Assembly: GCF_029144185.1 (NCBI RefSeq)
Contig: NZ_CP110232.1
Coordinates: forward strand, 1,054,001-1,118,000
Direction: 5' to 3'
DNA length: 64,000 nt
DNA from: Vagococcus intermedius
GTDB taxonomy: Bacteria > Bacillota > Bacilli > Lactobacillales > Vagococcaceae
The notes under the pieces were generated by a model. The model was not told where the DNA came from. It searched no databases and saw only the letters and a program-made list of their open reading frames with translations. How positions within the stretch are numbered: position 1 is the first letter of the stretch; every line of letters begins with the position of its first letter. Shown here one piece after another: positions 39,871 through 49,568 of this stretch. A program made the position numbers and the translations under genes.

Positions 39871-41181
39871 ATGGCAAATCCAACAATAGCAATTGTCGGT
39901 CGTCCAAATGTAGGTAAATCGACAATTTTTAACAGAATCGCTGGAGAACGTATTTCAATTGTAGAAGATACGCCAGGGGTAACAAGAGACCGTTTATACG
40001 CAACAGGAGAATGGTTAGGTCGTGAATTCAGTATTATTGACACGGGAGGAATCGATCTCGGTGATGAACCATTTATGGATCAAATTAAATATCAAGCTGA
40101 AATAGCCATCGAAGAAGCTGATGTTATTATTCTATTATCAAGCGCTCGAGAAGGGGTAACAGATGCTGATGAATTAGTAGCGCGTATGCTTTATAAATCA
40201 GGAAAACCGGTTATTTTAGCAGTTAATAAAGTTGATAACCCAGAGATGCGTGCTGATGTCTATGAATTTTATTCATTAGGTTTAGGTGAACCGTATCCAG
40301 TTTCAGGAAGTCATGGTATCGGCTTAGGGGATGTCTTAGATGAAGCAGTTAAACATTTCTCAACAGAAATTGAAGAGGATGATGATAGTACGATCCGCTT
40401 TAGTTTAATCGGTCGCCCTAATGTAGGTAAATCATCTATTATTAATGCGATGTTAGGAGAAGATCGCGTTATCGTTTCAAACGTAGCCGGCACTACACGT
40501 GATGCCATCGATACTGAATTTGTATCTGAAAGTGGTCAACCATTTGTTATGATTGATACAGCCGGCATGCGTAAACGTGGAAAAGTTTATGAAACAACAG
40601 AAAAATATAGTGTGATGCGTGCGATGCGTGCGATTGAACGCTCAGATGTTGTTTTAATGGTAATTAATGCAGAGGAAGGTATCCGTGAATATGACAAGCG
40701 TATCGCTGGTTTTGCACATGAAGCTGGTAAAGGTATGGTTATTGTTGTTAATAAGTGGGATGCTATCGAAAAAGAAACAAATACAATGAAGGAATTTGAA
40801 GAAGATATTCGTAAAGAATTCAAGTACCTTGATTATGCACCAATTTTATTTGTTTCTGCTAAAACGAAACAACGTTTACATCAATTACCAGATATGATTG
40901 AAAAAGTCAGTATGAATCAAAACTTGCGTATTCCATCATCTGTTTTAAACGATGTGATTATGGATGCAGTGGCAATTAACCCAACACCGACAGATAAAGG
41001 TCGTCGATTGAAAATATTCTATGCGACTCAAGTCGCAGTTAAACCACCAACGTTTGTGGTTTTTGTGAATGAAGAAGAGTTAATGCATTTTTCTTATTCA
41101 CGATTCTTAGAAAATCAAATTCGACGTGCGTTCACATTTGAGGGAACACCAATCCATATTATCGCTCGACGCAGAAAATAA
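39871..41181 (+). CDS. der: Ribosome assembly GTPase Der (EngA)
   Basis: A 436-residue protein with two tandem GTPase domains and a KH-like C-terminal domain. Domain one: [14 protein letters not shown] (about 8-21), PGVTRDR, DTGGID, NKVD. Domain two: [14 protein letters not shown] (about 181-194), [28 protein letters not shown]. The KH-like end (about 355-436) has [29 protein letters not shown]. Der is required for maturation of the 50S subunit. Start ATG follows AAAGGAGGG. Position between rpsA and hup is conserved in the lineage. Confidence 0.97.
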   Translation: MANPTIAIVGRPNVGKSTIFNRIAGERISIVEDTPGVTRDRLYATGEWLGREFSIIDTGGIDLGDEPFMDQIKYQAEIAIEEADVIILLSSAREGVTDADELVARMLYKSGKPVILAVNKVDNPEMRADVYEFYSLGLGEPYPVSGSHGIGLGDVLDEAVKHFSTEIEEDDDSTIRFSLIGRPNVGKSSIINAMLGEDRVIVSNVAGTTRDAIDTEFVSESGQPFVMIDTAGMRKRGKVYETTEKYSVMRAMRAIERSDVVLMVINAEEGIREYDKRIAGFAHEAGKGMVIVVNKWDAIEKETNTMKEFEEDIRKEFKYLDYAPILFVSAKTKQRLHQLPDMIEKVSMNQNLRIPSSVLNDVIMDAVAINPTPTDKGRRLKIFYATQVAVKPPTFVVFVNEEELMHFSYSRFLENQIRRAFTFEGTPIHIIARRRK

Positions 41182-41306
41182 CGCATTTTAACACACTTGT
41201 TGTGATTCTGCAATTTATTTTAAAGGATAGTTAATTTTTACGATATTTTGATTAAAATATTGTAAATACCTTGATATATAGACGTTCCTGTGATATTTTT
41301 GATTAT

Positions 41307-41331
41307 GAAAGATTGAGTGACTCATTCTTTC
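41307..41331. promoter_or_regulatory. 25-base imperfect palindrome upstream of hup
   Basis: GAAAGATTGAGT-G-ACTCATTCTTTC, one mismatch in 12 pairs. It lies about 85 bases before the hup start and could be an operator or an mRNA leader hairpin. Confidence 0.35.
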
Positions 41332-41334
41332 AAC

Positions 41335-41357
41335 CATTTTTGGACCACTCAAAAATG
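41335..41357. other. Second small hairpin upstream of hup
   Basis: CATTTTTG and CAAAAATG around GACCACT, four bases after the preceding palindrome. Together they could form a leader structure in the hup mRNA. Confidence 0.35.
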
Positions 41358-41416
41358 AGGAATTAAGATGTCAAATATATAAAACATCTATCTCTTTTCA
41401 GGAGGTGAAAAACAAC

Positions 41417-41692
41417 ATGGCAAACAAAGCAGAATTGATTGAAAAAGTTGCAGAAAAAGCTGACTTAACTAAAAAAGACGCTACAACTGCAGTTGATGCA
41501 GTATTCTCTACAATCCAAGAATTACTTGCTGACGGAGAAAAAGTTCAATTAATCGGTTTTGGTAACTTCGAAGTGCGCGATCGTGCAGCACGTAAAGGAC
41601 GTAACCCACAAACTGGTAAAGAAATTGATATCCCTGCAAGCAAAGTACCTGCATTCAAACCAGGTAAAGCATTGAAAGATGCAGTTAAATAG
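41417..41692 (+). CDS. hup: DNA-binding protein HU
   Basis: A 91-residue histone-like protein. ATG 41417 ([11 protein letters not shown]) is chosen over the GTG at 41405, because that GTG is part of the AGGAGGTG ribosome binding site. Family features are clear: [40 protein letters not shown] (DNA-intercalating arm with the conserved Pro) and [22 protein letters not shown] dimers bend and compact DNA. Codons are of the highly expressed type (AAA, GAA, CCA, GGT), unlike some neighbours. It is monocistronic with a strong terminator. Confidence 0.97.
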   Translation: MANKAELIEKVAEKADLTKKDATTAVDAVFSTIQELLADGEKVQLIGFGNFEVRDRAARKGRNPQTGKEIDIPASKVPAFKPGKALKDAVK

Positions 41693-41709
41693 TTCGCAGT
41701 GTTATTTTG

Positions 41710-41742
41710 AAGGCTAGTAAGTTAATTCTTACTAGCCTTTTT
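41710..41742 (+). terminator. Terminator after hup
   Basis: AAGGCTAGTAAG and CTTACTAGCCTT around TTAATT, then T run. Confidence 0.88.
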
Positions 41743-41878
41743 AAGTGCTTTTAAAGCTATTTTAGAATATACTTTAATGGATGAAACTAATAGAAAAATT
41801 TATGAAGTAATTATTTGAAGGTGAACACTGGTTTTTTTTGAGATAATTATTTCATTTTAAAAACAAAGGGGAAAAAAG

Positions 41879-43129
41879 ATGACAACATATAGCGAAAAAA
41901 TGTTAGAAGCTATTCAAGATGGCGATTTAATAGAGGCGCAATTACAATTTGAGGAAGCCTTAAAAAAAGATGAACCTGAAGTTTTAGTCCAATTAGGAGA
42001 GCAATTATTAGCTGCCGGTTTTTTGGAAGAGGCAGCACAAATTTTCGAAAAATTATTTGAAGCATTTCCAACGGAGCATAGTTTAGTAATACCATTGGCT
42101 GAAATCGCAATCGAAAATGATCAAATAGAAAAAGCATTCGAGTTATTAGAAAGTATTCCTGACTCAGATGACAGCTATGTTGAAAGTTTAATTGTTTTAG
42201 CTGATTTATATCAAGTGATTGGAGTCCCAGAAGTCAGTGAAAAGAAAATAAAAGAAGCTCAAAAATTATTACCAGGAGAACCTGTCTTATTATTAGCTTT
42301 AGCTGAGCTATACTTTACAATGGATAAATATGAAGAGGCGTACGATTTATATCGTGAGTTAGTTTCTATGGAAGCAGCGTTACCTCCAGAAGTCAATTTA
42401 AATGAAAGGCAAGGAACCGTTTTAAGCATGTTAGGGGAATTTGAAGAAGCCGTTCCCTATCTAGAGGCCTCTGTTGAGGACGACGATACAGATCAACGTC
42501 AATTTCAGCTTGCCATTACCTATATTCAATTAGCAGAGCGAGAGAAGGCGATTGCCTTATTACAGAAAATTCGTGTTTTAAATCCGGCATTTGAAGGATT
42601 ATACTTACCTCTGGCTAGCGCGATGCTTGATGAGAAAATGCTACAAGAGGCAGAGGAAGTTATTAAAGATGGTTTACGACATAACCCTTATTCAGTTGAT
42701 TTATATCATTTAGCTTCAGACGCTGCTTTTAGAATAGGTAAATTACCAGATGCTGAGGAGTATTTAAGAAAAGCCATTACCTTGGAAGAAGATAAAGAGT
42801 TTTCTATTATCAAGTTGGCTAACTTATTACTAGCTGATGACCGTTTTGAGGACGTAATAGATACCTTATCAGAGTTTACTGATAGCAATCAAGTTCATGC
42901 CTATTGGAGCCTAGCACAAGCTCATAATGGCTTAGAAGAGTATGCTGAAGCTAATACTTATTTCGAGAAAGCTTTAGAAGGTTTAGCACATGAGCCAGAA
43001 TTCTTAAAAGATTACGGTCTGTTTTTAAGAGAAGAAGGACAATTAGAAAAAGCGACTCACTTATTAACCCATTACTTAGAACATGTCCCAGAAGATATTG
43101 AGGTTCAAGATTTATTACTGGCTGATTAA
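41879..43129 (+). CDS. ypiA: TPR-repeat protein, YpiA-like
   Basis: A 416-residue protein built almost wholly of tetratricopeptide helices, acidic and soluble. TPR-like stretches recur about every 34 residues (for example LAELYFTMDKYEEAYDLYRE, FEEAVPYLEASVEDDDTDQR, LPDAEEYLRKAITLEEDKEF, YAEANTYFEKALEGLAHEPE). B. subtilis YpiA is about the same size and also sits directly before ypiB, so orthology is likely. TPR scaffolds mediate protein-protein contacts; the partner is unknown. Start ATG 41879 follows AAAGGGG. The next gene starts about 20 bases after the stop, which supports co-transcription. Confidence 0.88.
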   Translation: MTTYSEKMLEAIQDGDLIEAQLQFEEALKKDEPEVLVQLGEQLLAAGFLEEAAQIFEKLFEAFPTEHSLVIPLAEIAIENDQIEKAFELLESIPDSDDSYVESLIVLADLYQVIGVPEVSEKKIKEAQKLLPGEPVLLLALAELYFTMDKYEEAYDLYRELVSMEAALPPEVNLNERQGTVLSMLGEFEEAVPYLEASVEDDDTDQRQFQLAITYIQLAEREKAIALLQKIRVLNPAFEGLYLPLASAMLDEKMLQEAEEVIKDGLRHNPYSVDLYHLASDAAFRIGKLPDAEEYLRKAITLEEDKEFSIIKLANLLLADDRFEDVIDTLSEFTDSNQVHAYWSLAQAHNGLEEYAEANTYFEKALEGLAHEPEFLKDYGLFLREEGQLEKATHLLTHYLEHVPEDIEVQDLLLAD

Positions 43130-43150
43130 AGTTTGCAAGGGGGGAAAGCA

Positions 43151-43678
43151 GTGGAAAAAATTGAAAGAAAAATAGCTTTTTTAGAATGGTTATGCGAGAG
43201 TGTTCAATTTGAAAGACGTGAGGTATATTGGATTCTCAACTATTTAAAAAAACATCCGGCTATCTTGAAAAAGATAGCTGTGGTTGAGCATGCGGCTAAA
43301 ACACCCCGGGGACTTGTCATAACTAATAGTCATGGACAAGAAGCAATGACACTTCATCTGAAACAGCATCTTTTTACAGATGCTGATCAGATTTTTCATG
43401 AAATACGTATTAACTGGAAAGAAGTACTTTATTTAGAAGTTGAATTACCAGATCGTTGGAAAGTAAGCCAGTACCTAGCAGTATTAGAGGACAATCCATT
43501 TTGTCGTTGGAATGACACGTTAAATGAAGGGAATATCTTAGCTATAGAAGAGGAATTGGCACAATTAACGGTACAATTTACAAAAAAAACGCTTCTTGAG
43601 GCGATTGATTTATCATTGGAAAATGAGAATCATGAGGAGTTTTTAAAATTAACGACACAATTAAAGCAGCTAAAATAA
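43151..43678 (+). CDS. reoY: YpiB/ReoY family protein (UPF0302)
   Basis: A 175-residue protein. GTG 43151 is chosen because GGGGGG stands 6 bases upstream; the TTG at 43133 precedes that site. Sequence follows YpiB: FERREVYWILNYLKKHPAIL, VEHAAKTPRGLVI, ADQIFHEIRINWKEVLYLEV, YLAVLEDNPF and a helical C-terminal LLEAIDLSLENENHEEFLKL. In Listeria, ReoY works with ReoM to control ClpCP degradation of MurA, tying it to the first step of peptidoglycan synthesis. Whether it acts the same here is an inference. It follows ypiA directly. Confidence 0.88.
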   Translation: MEKIERKIAFLEWLCESVQFERREVYWILNYLKKHPAILKKIAVVEHAAKTPRGLVITNSHGQEAMTLHLKQHLFTDADQIFHEIRINWKEVLYLEVELPDRWKVSQYLAVLEDNPFCRWNDTLNEGNILAIEEELAQLTVQFTKKTLLEAIDLSLENENHEEFLKLTTQLKQLK

Positions 43679-43724
43679 GTGCATAAGTAATGTAAGTAAT
43701 GTAATAGCTTGGAGTTGGAGATAA

Positions 43725-44930
43725 ATGAAAATAGAAAAAATACCTGTAGAATTTAAAAAAGCATTACCAATTATTAAATCATTGGAAGAAGCTGGGTTTG
43801 AAGCTTATTTTGTTGGAGGAAGTGTACGTGACATTCTTTTAGGCAAAGCAATTCATGATGTTGATATTGCTACAAGTGCTTACCCAGAAGAAGTTAAATC
43901 GATCTTTCCGAGAACAGTTGATGTTGGGATAGAACACGGGACGGTTTTGGTATTACATGAAGAGGATCAGTATGAAATTACTACTTTTAGAACAGAATCT
44001 ACTTATCAGGACTATCGTCGTCCTGACCAAGTGACATTTGTTAGAAGTTTATCAGAAGACTTAAAACGACGTGATTTTACGATAAATGCATTAGCGATGA
44101 ATCAAGTAGGAGAAATTGTTGATTTGTTTGAAGGGATTAAAGATTTAGAGTCACAATTAATTCGAGCAGTAGGCGTTGCACAAGAGCGATTTAACGAGGA
44201 TGCTTTAAGGATGATGAGAGCGTTACGTTTTGCCAGTCAATTAGATTTTAAAATTGAGAAAGAAACATTAGTAGCTATTGCTGATTTGAGTGATTTGTTA
44301 TCTAAAATTTCTATTGAACGCATTCATGTTGAGTTTGTGAAGCTTATGCTTGGAAAAAATAGAGTGGGTGGTTTGCTACCTTTTATCGCTACTAATTGTT
44401 TCAACTACTGTCCAGGGTTTGTTGACAAAAAATTACACCTACAAAAATTAGCTGCACTACCAAATTACCAGATAAGCGAAGAAGCTCAAGTTTGGTTACT
44501 TGTGCTTCATATGTTAGAAGTAGACCCAAAAGAGTGTCGAAAAATATTAAGTGAGTGGAAACTATCAAATGCTATGATTAAACAAGTTACTCAATTATTA
44601 GTAGGCTTAAATTTTAGATTAACTCAACCTTGGAATAATCAAAAATTATTCGAAATCGGTTTGATAAATGCCCGCCTGATTGAGCAAAGTTTATGTTATT
44701 TTGATAAGGCAACAAACTTCACAATTTTAGAAGAAAAATATCAAAATTTGGCAATAAAAAATAGTCACGATTTAGCAGTTGATGGTAAAATATTAATGAA
44801 TCATTTTAATCGACCTCCAGGTCCTTGGATTGGTAAGGTACTAGCAAAATTAGAAACAGAAGTCGTTGTTGGTAACATCCCGAATGAAAAAATCCAGTTA
44901 TTAGATTTGGCTACACGTTGTGGTGATTAA
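43725..44930 (+). CDS. cca: CCA-adding tRNA nucleotidyltransferase
   Basis: A 401-residue class II enzyme that adds or repairs the 3' CCA of tRNA. The N-terminal head carries FVGGSVRDILLG (about 28-39) and the catalytic DVDIAT (about 45-50), then IEHGTVLVL, TTFRTESTYQDYRRPDQVTF, LKRRDFTINALAM and the neck GVAQERFNEDALRMMRALRFASQL. The body and tail are helical. The type matches Firmicutes CCA enzymes in length (about 395-405). Start ATG follows TTGGAG. It is likely co-transcribed with reoY upstream (46-base gap, no terminator) and with the thioesterase gene downstream. Confidence 0.95.
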   Translation: MKIEKIPVEFKKALPIIKSLEEAGFEAYFVGGSVRDILLGKAIHDVDIATSAYPEEVKSIFPRTVDVGIEHGTVLVLHEEDQYEITTFRTESTYQDYRRPDQVTFVRSLSEDLKRRDFTINALAMNQVGEIVDLFEGIKDLESQLIRAVGVAQERFNEDALRMMRALRFASQLDFKIEKETLVAIADLSDLLSKISIERIHVEFVKLMLGKNRVGGLLPFIATNCFNYCPGFVDKKLHLQKLAALPNYQISEEAQVWLLVLHMLEVDPKECRKILSEWKLSNAMIKQVTQLLVGLNFRLTQPWNNQKLFEIGLINARLIEQSLCYFDKATNFTILEEKYQNLAIKNSHDLAVDGKILMNHFNRPPGPWIGKVLAKLETEVVVGNIPNEKIQLLDLATRCGD

Positions 44931-44956
44931 TTAATAAGTTAAAAGGAGTCAGACCA

Positions 44957-45316
44957 ATGAAAGTATTAGTAAAAAAATTTATTCCTAAAGCAACAGATTC
45001 TGCTCAGGCAATGGGTTCCGGCAGCTTGAATGTATTAGCGACCCCCGCTGTAATTGCGTTCGCTGAAAATACGTGTCAGGAGCTAGTTGCCCAACAACTT
45101 AATGCTACGCAAGCAACGGTAGGGATTGACGTCAAGATGCAGCATTTAGCAGCTTCTAAAATGAGTTCGGAAGTAACTGTGACGGCTGAGTTAGTTGAAT
45201 ACGTCAAAAATATTATGACGTTTGATTTTACTGTAAACGACAAAGAGCATCTCTTGGCTAAAGGTCGACATCAACGAGCTATCATTGATGTCGATAAATT
45301 CCTTGCGCGTCTCTAA
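44957..45316 (+). CDS. Hot-dog-fold thioesterase, FlK-like
   Basis: A 119-residue single hot-dog domain. The stretch VLATPAVIAFAENTCQELVAQQL is the central helix with the conserved Thr and Glu of the fluoroacetyl-CoA thioesterase-like (FlK) family; VGIDVKMQHLAASKMSSEVTV and GRHQRAIIDVDKFLARL complete the fold. Such enzymes hydrolyse acyl-CoA thioesters. The natural substrate in Firmicutes homologues is not established, and fluoroacetate is not expected. Start ATG follows AAAGGAG. It lies 26 bases after cca and is probably in the same transcript. Confidence 0.85.
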   Translation: MKVLVKKFIPKATDSAQAMGSGSLNVLATPAVIAFAENTCQELVAQQLNATQATVGIDVKMQHLAASKMSSEVTVTAELVEYVKNIMTFDFTVNDKEHLLAKGRHQRAIIDVDKFLARL

Positions 45317-45413
45317 TGTTCAAAAAAATTTGTGAAAAATTTCATAAAAAATAATGCATTCATAAAAACTTTGTGATATAATGAACTTATAAAAGATAAA
45401 GGGGCTAAGAACA

Positions 45414-45872
45414 ATGACTAAACAAATGACAAGCTTTAGATTTTATTTCAGAAATAAAGAAACATGGACAATTAATCGAGAAAATATTGGTGATTTATGG
45501 ATTAAACAAATAACTACAAGCTTTGGCCGTATTAACGGTGGTGACTTCGAAAAGATTAACCCGTGTGAAGCTTTTAGAATTGAAATTTTAGAAGAAGCAG
45601 ATCATGTTCAAACAGATGATATTAATTTAGGTGGATTAGAGTTAGGCATGTTCGAACGTGCTTTAAAATATCAAGACATTGAAAAAATGGCAATTAGTTT
45701 TGATGATGCTAGTGAAGATTTAATTTATTTCCCTTACGAAGATAAAGGAACTCCAGGTCAAGAAGGGTTAGATAATAAATTCCAATCTACAAAAATTTCA
45801 ACTGATGGAAAACTTTATATTGTCATCAATCCGGACCAAAATGTGGCTGATATTTATAAAGATAAATTTTAA
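45414..45872 (+). CDS. Hypothetical protein
   Basis: A 152-residue soluble acidic protein that I cannot place in a named family. It reads MTSFRFYFRNKETWTINREN, then GDLWIKQITTSFGRINGGDF, a Glu/Asp-rich middle, a PYEDKGTPGQEGLDNKFQST stretch and DGKLYIVINPDQNVADIY. The alternating hydrophobic pattern suggests a beta-rich fold. There is no signal peptide or Cys. An extended -10 (TGATATAAT, about 45373-45381) stands before it and a strong terminator after it, so it is a separate transcription unit. Start ATG follows AAAGGGG. Confidence 0.7.
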   Translation: MTKQMTSFRFYFRNKETWTINRENIGDLWIKQITTSFGRINGGDFEKINPCEAFRIEILEEADHVQTDDINLGGLELGMFERALKYQDIEKMAISFDDASEDLIYFPYEDKGTPGQEGLDNKFQSTKISTDGKLYIVINPDQNVADIYKDKF

Positions 45873-45890
45873 AAAGTTTAACAGTTAACG

Positions 45891-45927
45891 AAAAAGAGAC
45901 AAAACATTTATTGTTTTGTCTCTTTTT
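45891..45927 (+). terminator. Terminator after the 45.4-kb hypothetical gene
   Basis: AAAAAGAGACAAAAC and its complement around ATTTATT; perfect 15-bp stem. Confidence 0.9.
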
Positions 45928-45954
45928 ATGTCAAAAACTTACCAATTCTGGTAT

Positions 45955-45983
45955 TTGCCTGGGGTAGTCATATCTGTTAAAAT
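45955..45983 (+). promoter_or_regulatory. Promoter of the ABC-F gene
   Basis: TTGCCT at 45955-45960 and TAAAAT at 45978-45983, spacing 17, about 34 bases before the start codon. Confidence 0.65.
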
Positions 45984-46016
45984 GAACAGGATAAATAATG
46001 AACGGGTGGTAATAAT

Positions 46017-47912
46017 ATGAAGGAATTACGGGTGGATCATTTAACCAAAACATATGGAGAAAAAACATTATTTGATGACTTATCTTTCTTAATTCAAACG
46101 AAAGATAAAATTGGTTTAATTGGTGTCAATGGAACAGGAAAAACAAGTCTTCTAAATATATTAGCTGATAAGGATAGTGGTGATAGCGGTGATATTAAAC
46201 GTCCTCAAGATTATCATATTGGCTACTTATCTCAAGACACAGAATTTGATGAGAATTTAACCGTAGCCGAGGCCGTATTCCAAGGTGATTCTCCATTATT
46301 ACAAGCAGTTCATGATTATGAGGTTGCCTTAGTCAATTTGGCAATAGATGGCAGTAATGAAGCGTACCAGCAGAATTATACACGTGCAGAGGAGAAAATG
46401 AATAAGGAAGATGCTTGGACTGCAGATACTCATGCTAAAACGATCTTAACTCAGTTAGGAATTACAGATGTTTCAAAAAAAATTAAAGAGTTATCTGGTG
46501 GTCAAAAAAAACGGGTCGGTTTGGCTCAAGTTTTAATCCAAGAACCAGATTTATTATTATTAGATGAACCTACCAATCATTTGGATTACAAAGCGATTGA
46601 ATGGCTAGAATCGTATTTATCACAGTATCGAGGTGCTCTTGTTATGGTAACTCATGATCGCTATTTCCTAGATAAGGTAACTAACCGTATTTTTGAATTA
46701 TCTTTTGGAAAGCTTTATGAGTATAAGGGAAATTACCAAGCCTATCTTGCTGCTAAATCGGAAAGAGAAGTAACTGAACGAGCGCAAGAACATAAACGCA
46801 AACAATTATACAAACAAGAATTAGCTTGGATGCGTGCTGGGGTACAGGCTAGAGGTACAAAACAACAAGCACGAATTGATCGTTTTACAGATCTCAAAGA
46901 AAATTTACATCAAGTAAAAGAGAATGGAGAAGTAGAAATTTCTTTAGGGAGTCAGCGTCTGGGTAAAAAAGTTTTGAGTATTGAAGATGGTGGCTTTGAA
47001 ATTAACAATCAATCGATTTTAAATGAGTTCAACTTATTGGTACAAGGGCGTGACCGAATTGGCATTACTGGTCGAAATGGAGCAGGAAAATCAACATTGC
47101 TAAATATTTTAGCTGGGCGCTTAGAGTTAACACATGGTGTTTATGAAATCGGGGAAACGGTTAGACTTGCATACTATACACAGGTAAATGAAGACATGGA
47201 TCCTAACAAGCGCATGATTCAATACTTGCAAGAAGTGGCAGAAGAAGTTAAGCAAGCTGATGGAAGTAGTGCAAGTATTGCAGATATGCTAGAACGATTT
47301 TTATTTCCCAAATCGAGTCATGGAACTATTATTGGAAAATTGTCAGGTGGGGAAAAACGTCGTCTTTTCTTGTTGAAACTGTTAATTGCTCAACCCAATG
47401 TTTTATTGCTGGATGAGCCGACTAACGATTTGGATATTGATACTTTAACTGTTTTAGAAGATTATATTAAGCAGTTTAATGGGGCAATTATTGCCGTCAG
47501 TCATGATCGTTATTTCTTAGATAAAGTAGCAGAGAAGTTATTAGTATTTCAAGGTGATGGCATTATTTCTGAGTACTTTGGAACGATGTCGGAGTATTTA
47601 GCTTCAGCTAAAGAAGAAGCAAAACATAATTTGCAAACAAAAAAAGTGATGGCGGAATTTCAAGCAACTAAAGTTCAAGAAAAAATGATTGCTGAAAAAA
47701 CAAAGTTGACATATAACGAAAAAAAAGAATGGGAAACGATTGAGAGTGACATTGAAACATTAGAAACAAAACTTGAGGGATTAACAGAAGAGATGAATCA
47801 TCAAGGGAGTGACTTCACTAAATTACAAGAATTACAAAATAAAATTAGCGCAACTGAAGAAGAATTAGAAGAAAAAATGACACGTTGGGAATATTTAAGC
47901 GAGTTCGTTTAG
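46017..47912 (+). CDS. ABC-F translation factor ATPase, Uup/YfmR type
   Basis: A 631-residue soluble protein with two ABC domains and no membrane segments. First: Walker A GVNGTGKTSL (about 37-46), signature ELSGGQKKRVGLAQVL, Walker B DLLLLDEPTNHLD. Second: GRNGAGKSTL, KLSGGEKRRLFLLKLL, NVLLLDEPTNDLD. The linker (about 240-310, YKQELAWMRAGVQARGTKQQ) and a C-terminal coiled coil (about 545-631) fit the Uup/YfmR branch, whose members rescue stalled ribosomes, rather than antibiotic-resistance ABC-Fs. It binds the ribosomal E site. The start follows GGGTGG. It is followed by thyA with a short gap and no terminator. Confidence 0.92.
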   Translation: MKELRVDHLTKTYGEKTLFDDLSFLIQTKDKIGLIGVNGTGKTSLLNILADKDSGDSGDIKRPQDYHIGYLSQDTEFDENLTVAEAVFQGDSPLLQAVHDYEVALVNLAIDGSNEAYQQNYTRAEEKMNKEDAWTADTHAKTILTQLGITDVSKKIKELSGGQKKRVGLAQVLIQEPDLLLLDEPTNHLDYKAIEWLESYLSQYRGALVMVTHDRYFLDKVTNRIFELSFGKLYEYKGNYQAYLAAKSEREVTERAQEHKRKQLYKQELAWMRAGVQARGTKQQARIDRFTDLKENLHQVKENGEVEISLGSQRLGKKVLSIEDGGFEINNQSILNEFNLLVQGRDRIGITGRNGAGKSTLLNILAGRLELTHGVYEIGETVRLAYYTQVNEDMDPNKRMIQYLQEVAEEVKQADGSSASIADMLERFLFPKSSHGTIIGKLSGGEKRRLFLLKLLIAQPNVLLLDEPTNDLDIDTLTVLEDYIKQFNGAIIAVSHDRYFLDKVAEKLLVFQGDGIISEYFGTMSEYLASAKEEAKHNLQTKKVMAEFQATKVQEKMIAEKTKLTYNEKKEWETIESDIETLETKLEGLTEEMNHQGSDFTKLQELQNKISATEEELEEKMTRWEYLSEFV

Positions 47913-47953
47913 TGATGATAAAAATTTAATAGTGTAGTTGAAAGGTGAGGGAC

Positions 47954-48901
47954 ATGGAACAAGCATATCTAGAGCTAGGTAGAAAAATTTTGACAGAAGG
48001 TAATGAAAAATCAGATAGAACAGGAACGGGAACTAAAAGCATATTCGGTCATCAAATGAGATTTGATTTAAGCCAAGGCTTTCCTTTACTGACGACTAAA
48101 CGAGTACCTTTTGGTTTAATTAAAAGTGAATTGTTGTGGTTTTTGAAAGGCAATACCAATATTCGATTTCTGTTGGAACACAATAATCATATTTGGGATG
48201 AATGGGCATTTGAAAGATTTGTCACGAGTTCAGATTATCAAGGTCCTGATATGACTAATTTTGGTCGCAGAGCAGTCCTAGATTCTGAATTTAATAAGGT
48301 TTATCAAGAAGAATTAAAAAAATTCTGTGAACGTATTTTAAAAGAGCAAGCTTTCTCAGAAAAATATGGTGACTTAGGAAATATTTACGGTGCTCAGTGG
48401 CGCAATTGGCAAACTAAATCTGGTGAAACGATTGATCAATTAAAAGATGTTATTGAGATGATTAAAATAAATCCAGATTCAAGAAGATTATTAGTTTCTG
48501 CTTGGAATCCAGAAGATGTCCCTACTATGGCTTTGCCACCTTGTCATACCATGTTTCAGTTTTATGTATCAAATGGCAAGCTAAGTTGTCAGCTGTATCA
48601 ACGTAGTGCTGATGTTTTCTTAGGTGTTCCTTTTAATATAGCAAGCTATGCCTTACTAACCCACTTAATTGCGCATGAAACTGGGTTAGAAGTAGGTGAG
48701 TTTGTTCATACACTAGGTGATGCTCACTTATATAGTAACCATTTCGAGCAAATGGAGACACAATTAAATCGCGAAGTAAAAGATTTTCCCACTTTAGTCT
48801 TAAATAGTGATAAAACATCCGTATTCGATTTTGACGTAACAGATATTACTTTGGAAAACTATGAACCACATCCAGCTATTAAAGCACCAATTGCTGTTTA
48901 A
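47954..48901 (+). CDS. thyA: Thymidylate synthase
   Basis: A 315-residue enzyme making dTMP from dUMP with methylene-tetrahydrofolate. ATG 47954 is preferred over GTG 47945, which overlaps the AAAGGTGAGG ribosome binding site. Motifs: [40 protein letters not shown], the active-site [13 protein letters not shown] with Cys197, [20 protein letters not shown] and [12 protein letters not shown]. The ~50-residue insert (about 85-140) is that of the L. casei-type long enzymes. dfrA follows 48 bases downstream and regenerates the cofactor; the pair is a standard folate-cycle unit. Confidence 0.97.
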   Translation: MEQAYLELGRKILTEGNEKSDRTGTGTKSIFGHQMRFDLSQGFPLLTTKRVPFGLIKSELLWFLKGNTNIRFLLEHNNHIWDEWAFERFVTSSDYQGPDMTNFGRRAVLDSEFNKVYQEELKKFCERILKEQAFSEKYGDLGNIYGAQWRNWQTKSGETIDQLKDVIEMIKINPDSRRLLVSAWNPEDVPTMALPPCHTMFQFYVSNGKLSCQLYQRSADVFLGVPFNIASYALLTHLIAHETGLEVGEFVHTLGDAHLYSNHFEQMETQLNREVKDFPTLVLNSDKTSVFDFDVTDITLENYEPHPAIKAPIAV

Positions 48902-48949
48902 AGAGCAGTGTTGAGCTAAAAAACGATAGGTTTGTTAGGAGGAGAAAAA

Positions 48950-49441
48950 ATGTTAGCAGCGATTTGGGCACAAGATGAAGCGGGATTGATAGGAAACAAA
49001 GGAACCTTGCCATGGTATTTACCAAACGATTTAGCTTTTTTCAAAAATACAACAGAAAATAATACAATTGTTATGGGAAGGACAACATTTGAAGGAATGG
49101 ATCGGCGTGTTCTACCCAATCGACATACGATTGTTTTAACAAGTGATTTAAACTATGATGCTCCAGCAGGCGTTAGTTTAATGCATTCAGTTGATGAGGT
49201 AGTTAACTATTCAAAACAATTTGAAGGCATTACTTTTATTACAGGGGGAGCAAATGTTCTTTCAAGTTTATTACCTTACTGCACAGTTGTTTATCGAACA
49301 GTTATTCATGATACCTTTGACGGTGATACCTGGATGCCAGATTTAGATACCGAAAGATGGACAATGATAAACATCAGTGAAGGAATTGTTAACGATAAAA
49401 ATAAATATAAACACTCATTTGAAACGTATCAAAAAAAATAA
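48950..49441 (+). CDS. dfrA: Dihydrofolate reductase
   Basis: A 163-residue NADPH-dependent enzyme, target of trimethoprim. ATG 48950 follows TTAGGAGGAG. It shows AAIWAQDEAGLIGNKGTLPW (substrate and Met20-type loop), LPNDLAFFKNTT with the catalytic Asp, NTIVMGRTTFEGM and FITGGANVLSSLLPYC, the NADPH-binding strand. Size is normal for chromosomal DHFR. It follows thyA in the same direction and ends in a strong terminator. I see no obvious sign of a mobile resistance variant. Confidence 0.95.
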   Translation: MLAAIWAQDEAGLIGNKGTLPWYLPNDLAFFKNTTENNTIVMGRTTFEGMDRRVLPNRHTIVLTSDLNYDAPAGVSLMHSVDEVVNYSKQFEGITFITGGANVLSSLLPYCTVVYRTVIHDTFDGDTWMPDLDTERWTMINISEGIVNDKNKYKHSFETYQKK

Positions 49442-49481
49442 AAATAAACAGTTAGAATAATTTATTCTAACTGTTTATTTT
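49441..49481 (+). terminator. Terminator after thyA-dfrA
   Basis: 20-bp arms AAAATAAACAGTTAGAATAA and exact complement separated by a single T; begins at the last base of the stop codon. Confidence 0.88.
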
Positions 49482-49568
49482 TATTTTATAAAGACCTATA
49501 AAAGGAACTTAGACTAAACTTATGCTAAAATAAAATTAAGAAGTCAAATGAAAAAAGGAGGAATCGTA

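Noticed and set aside
46017-47912. Antibiotic-resistance ABC-F (Msr/Lsa/OptrA type)
   Set aside because: Linker and C-terminal coiled coil fit the Uup/YfmR housekeeping branch.
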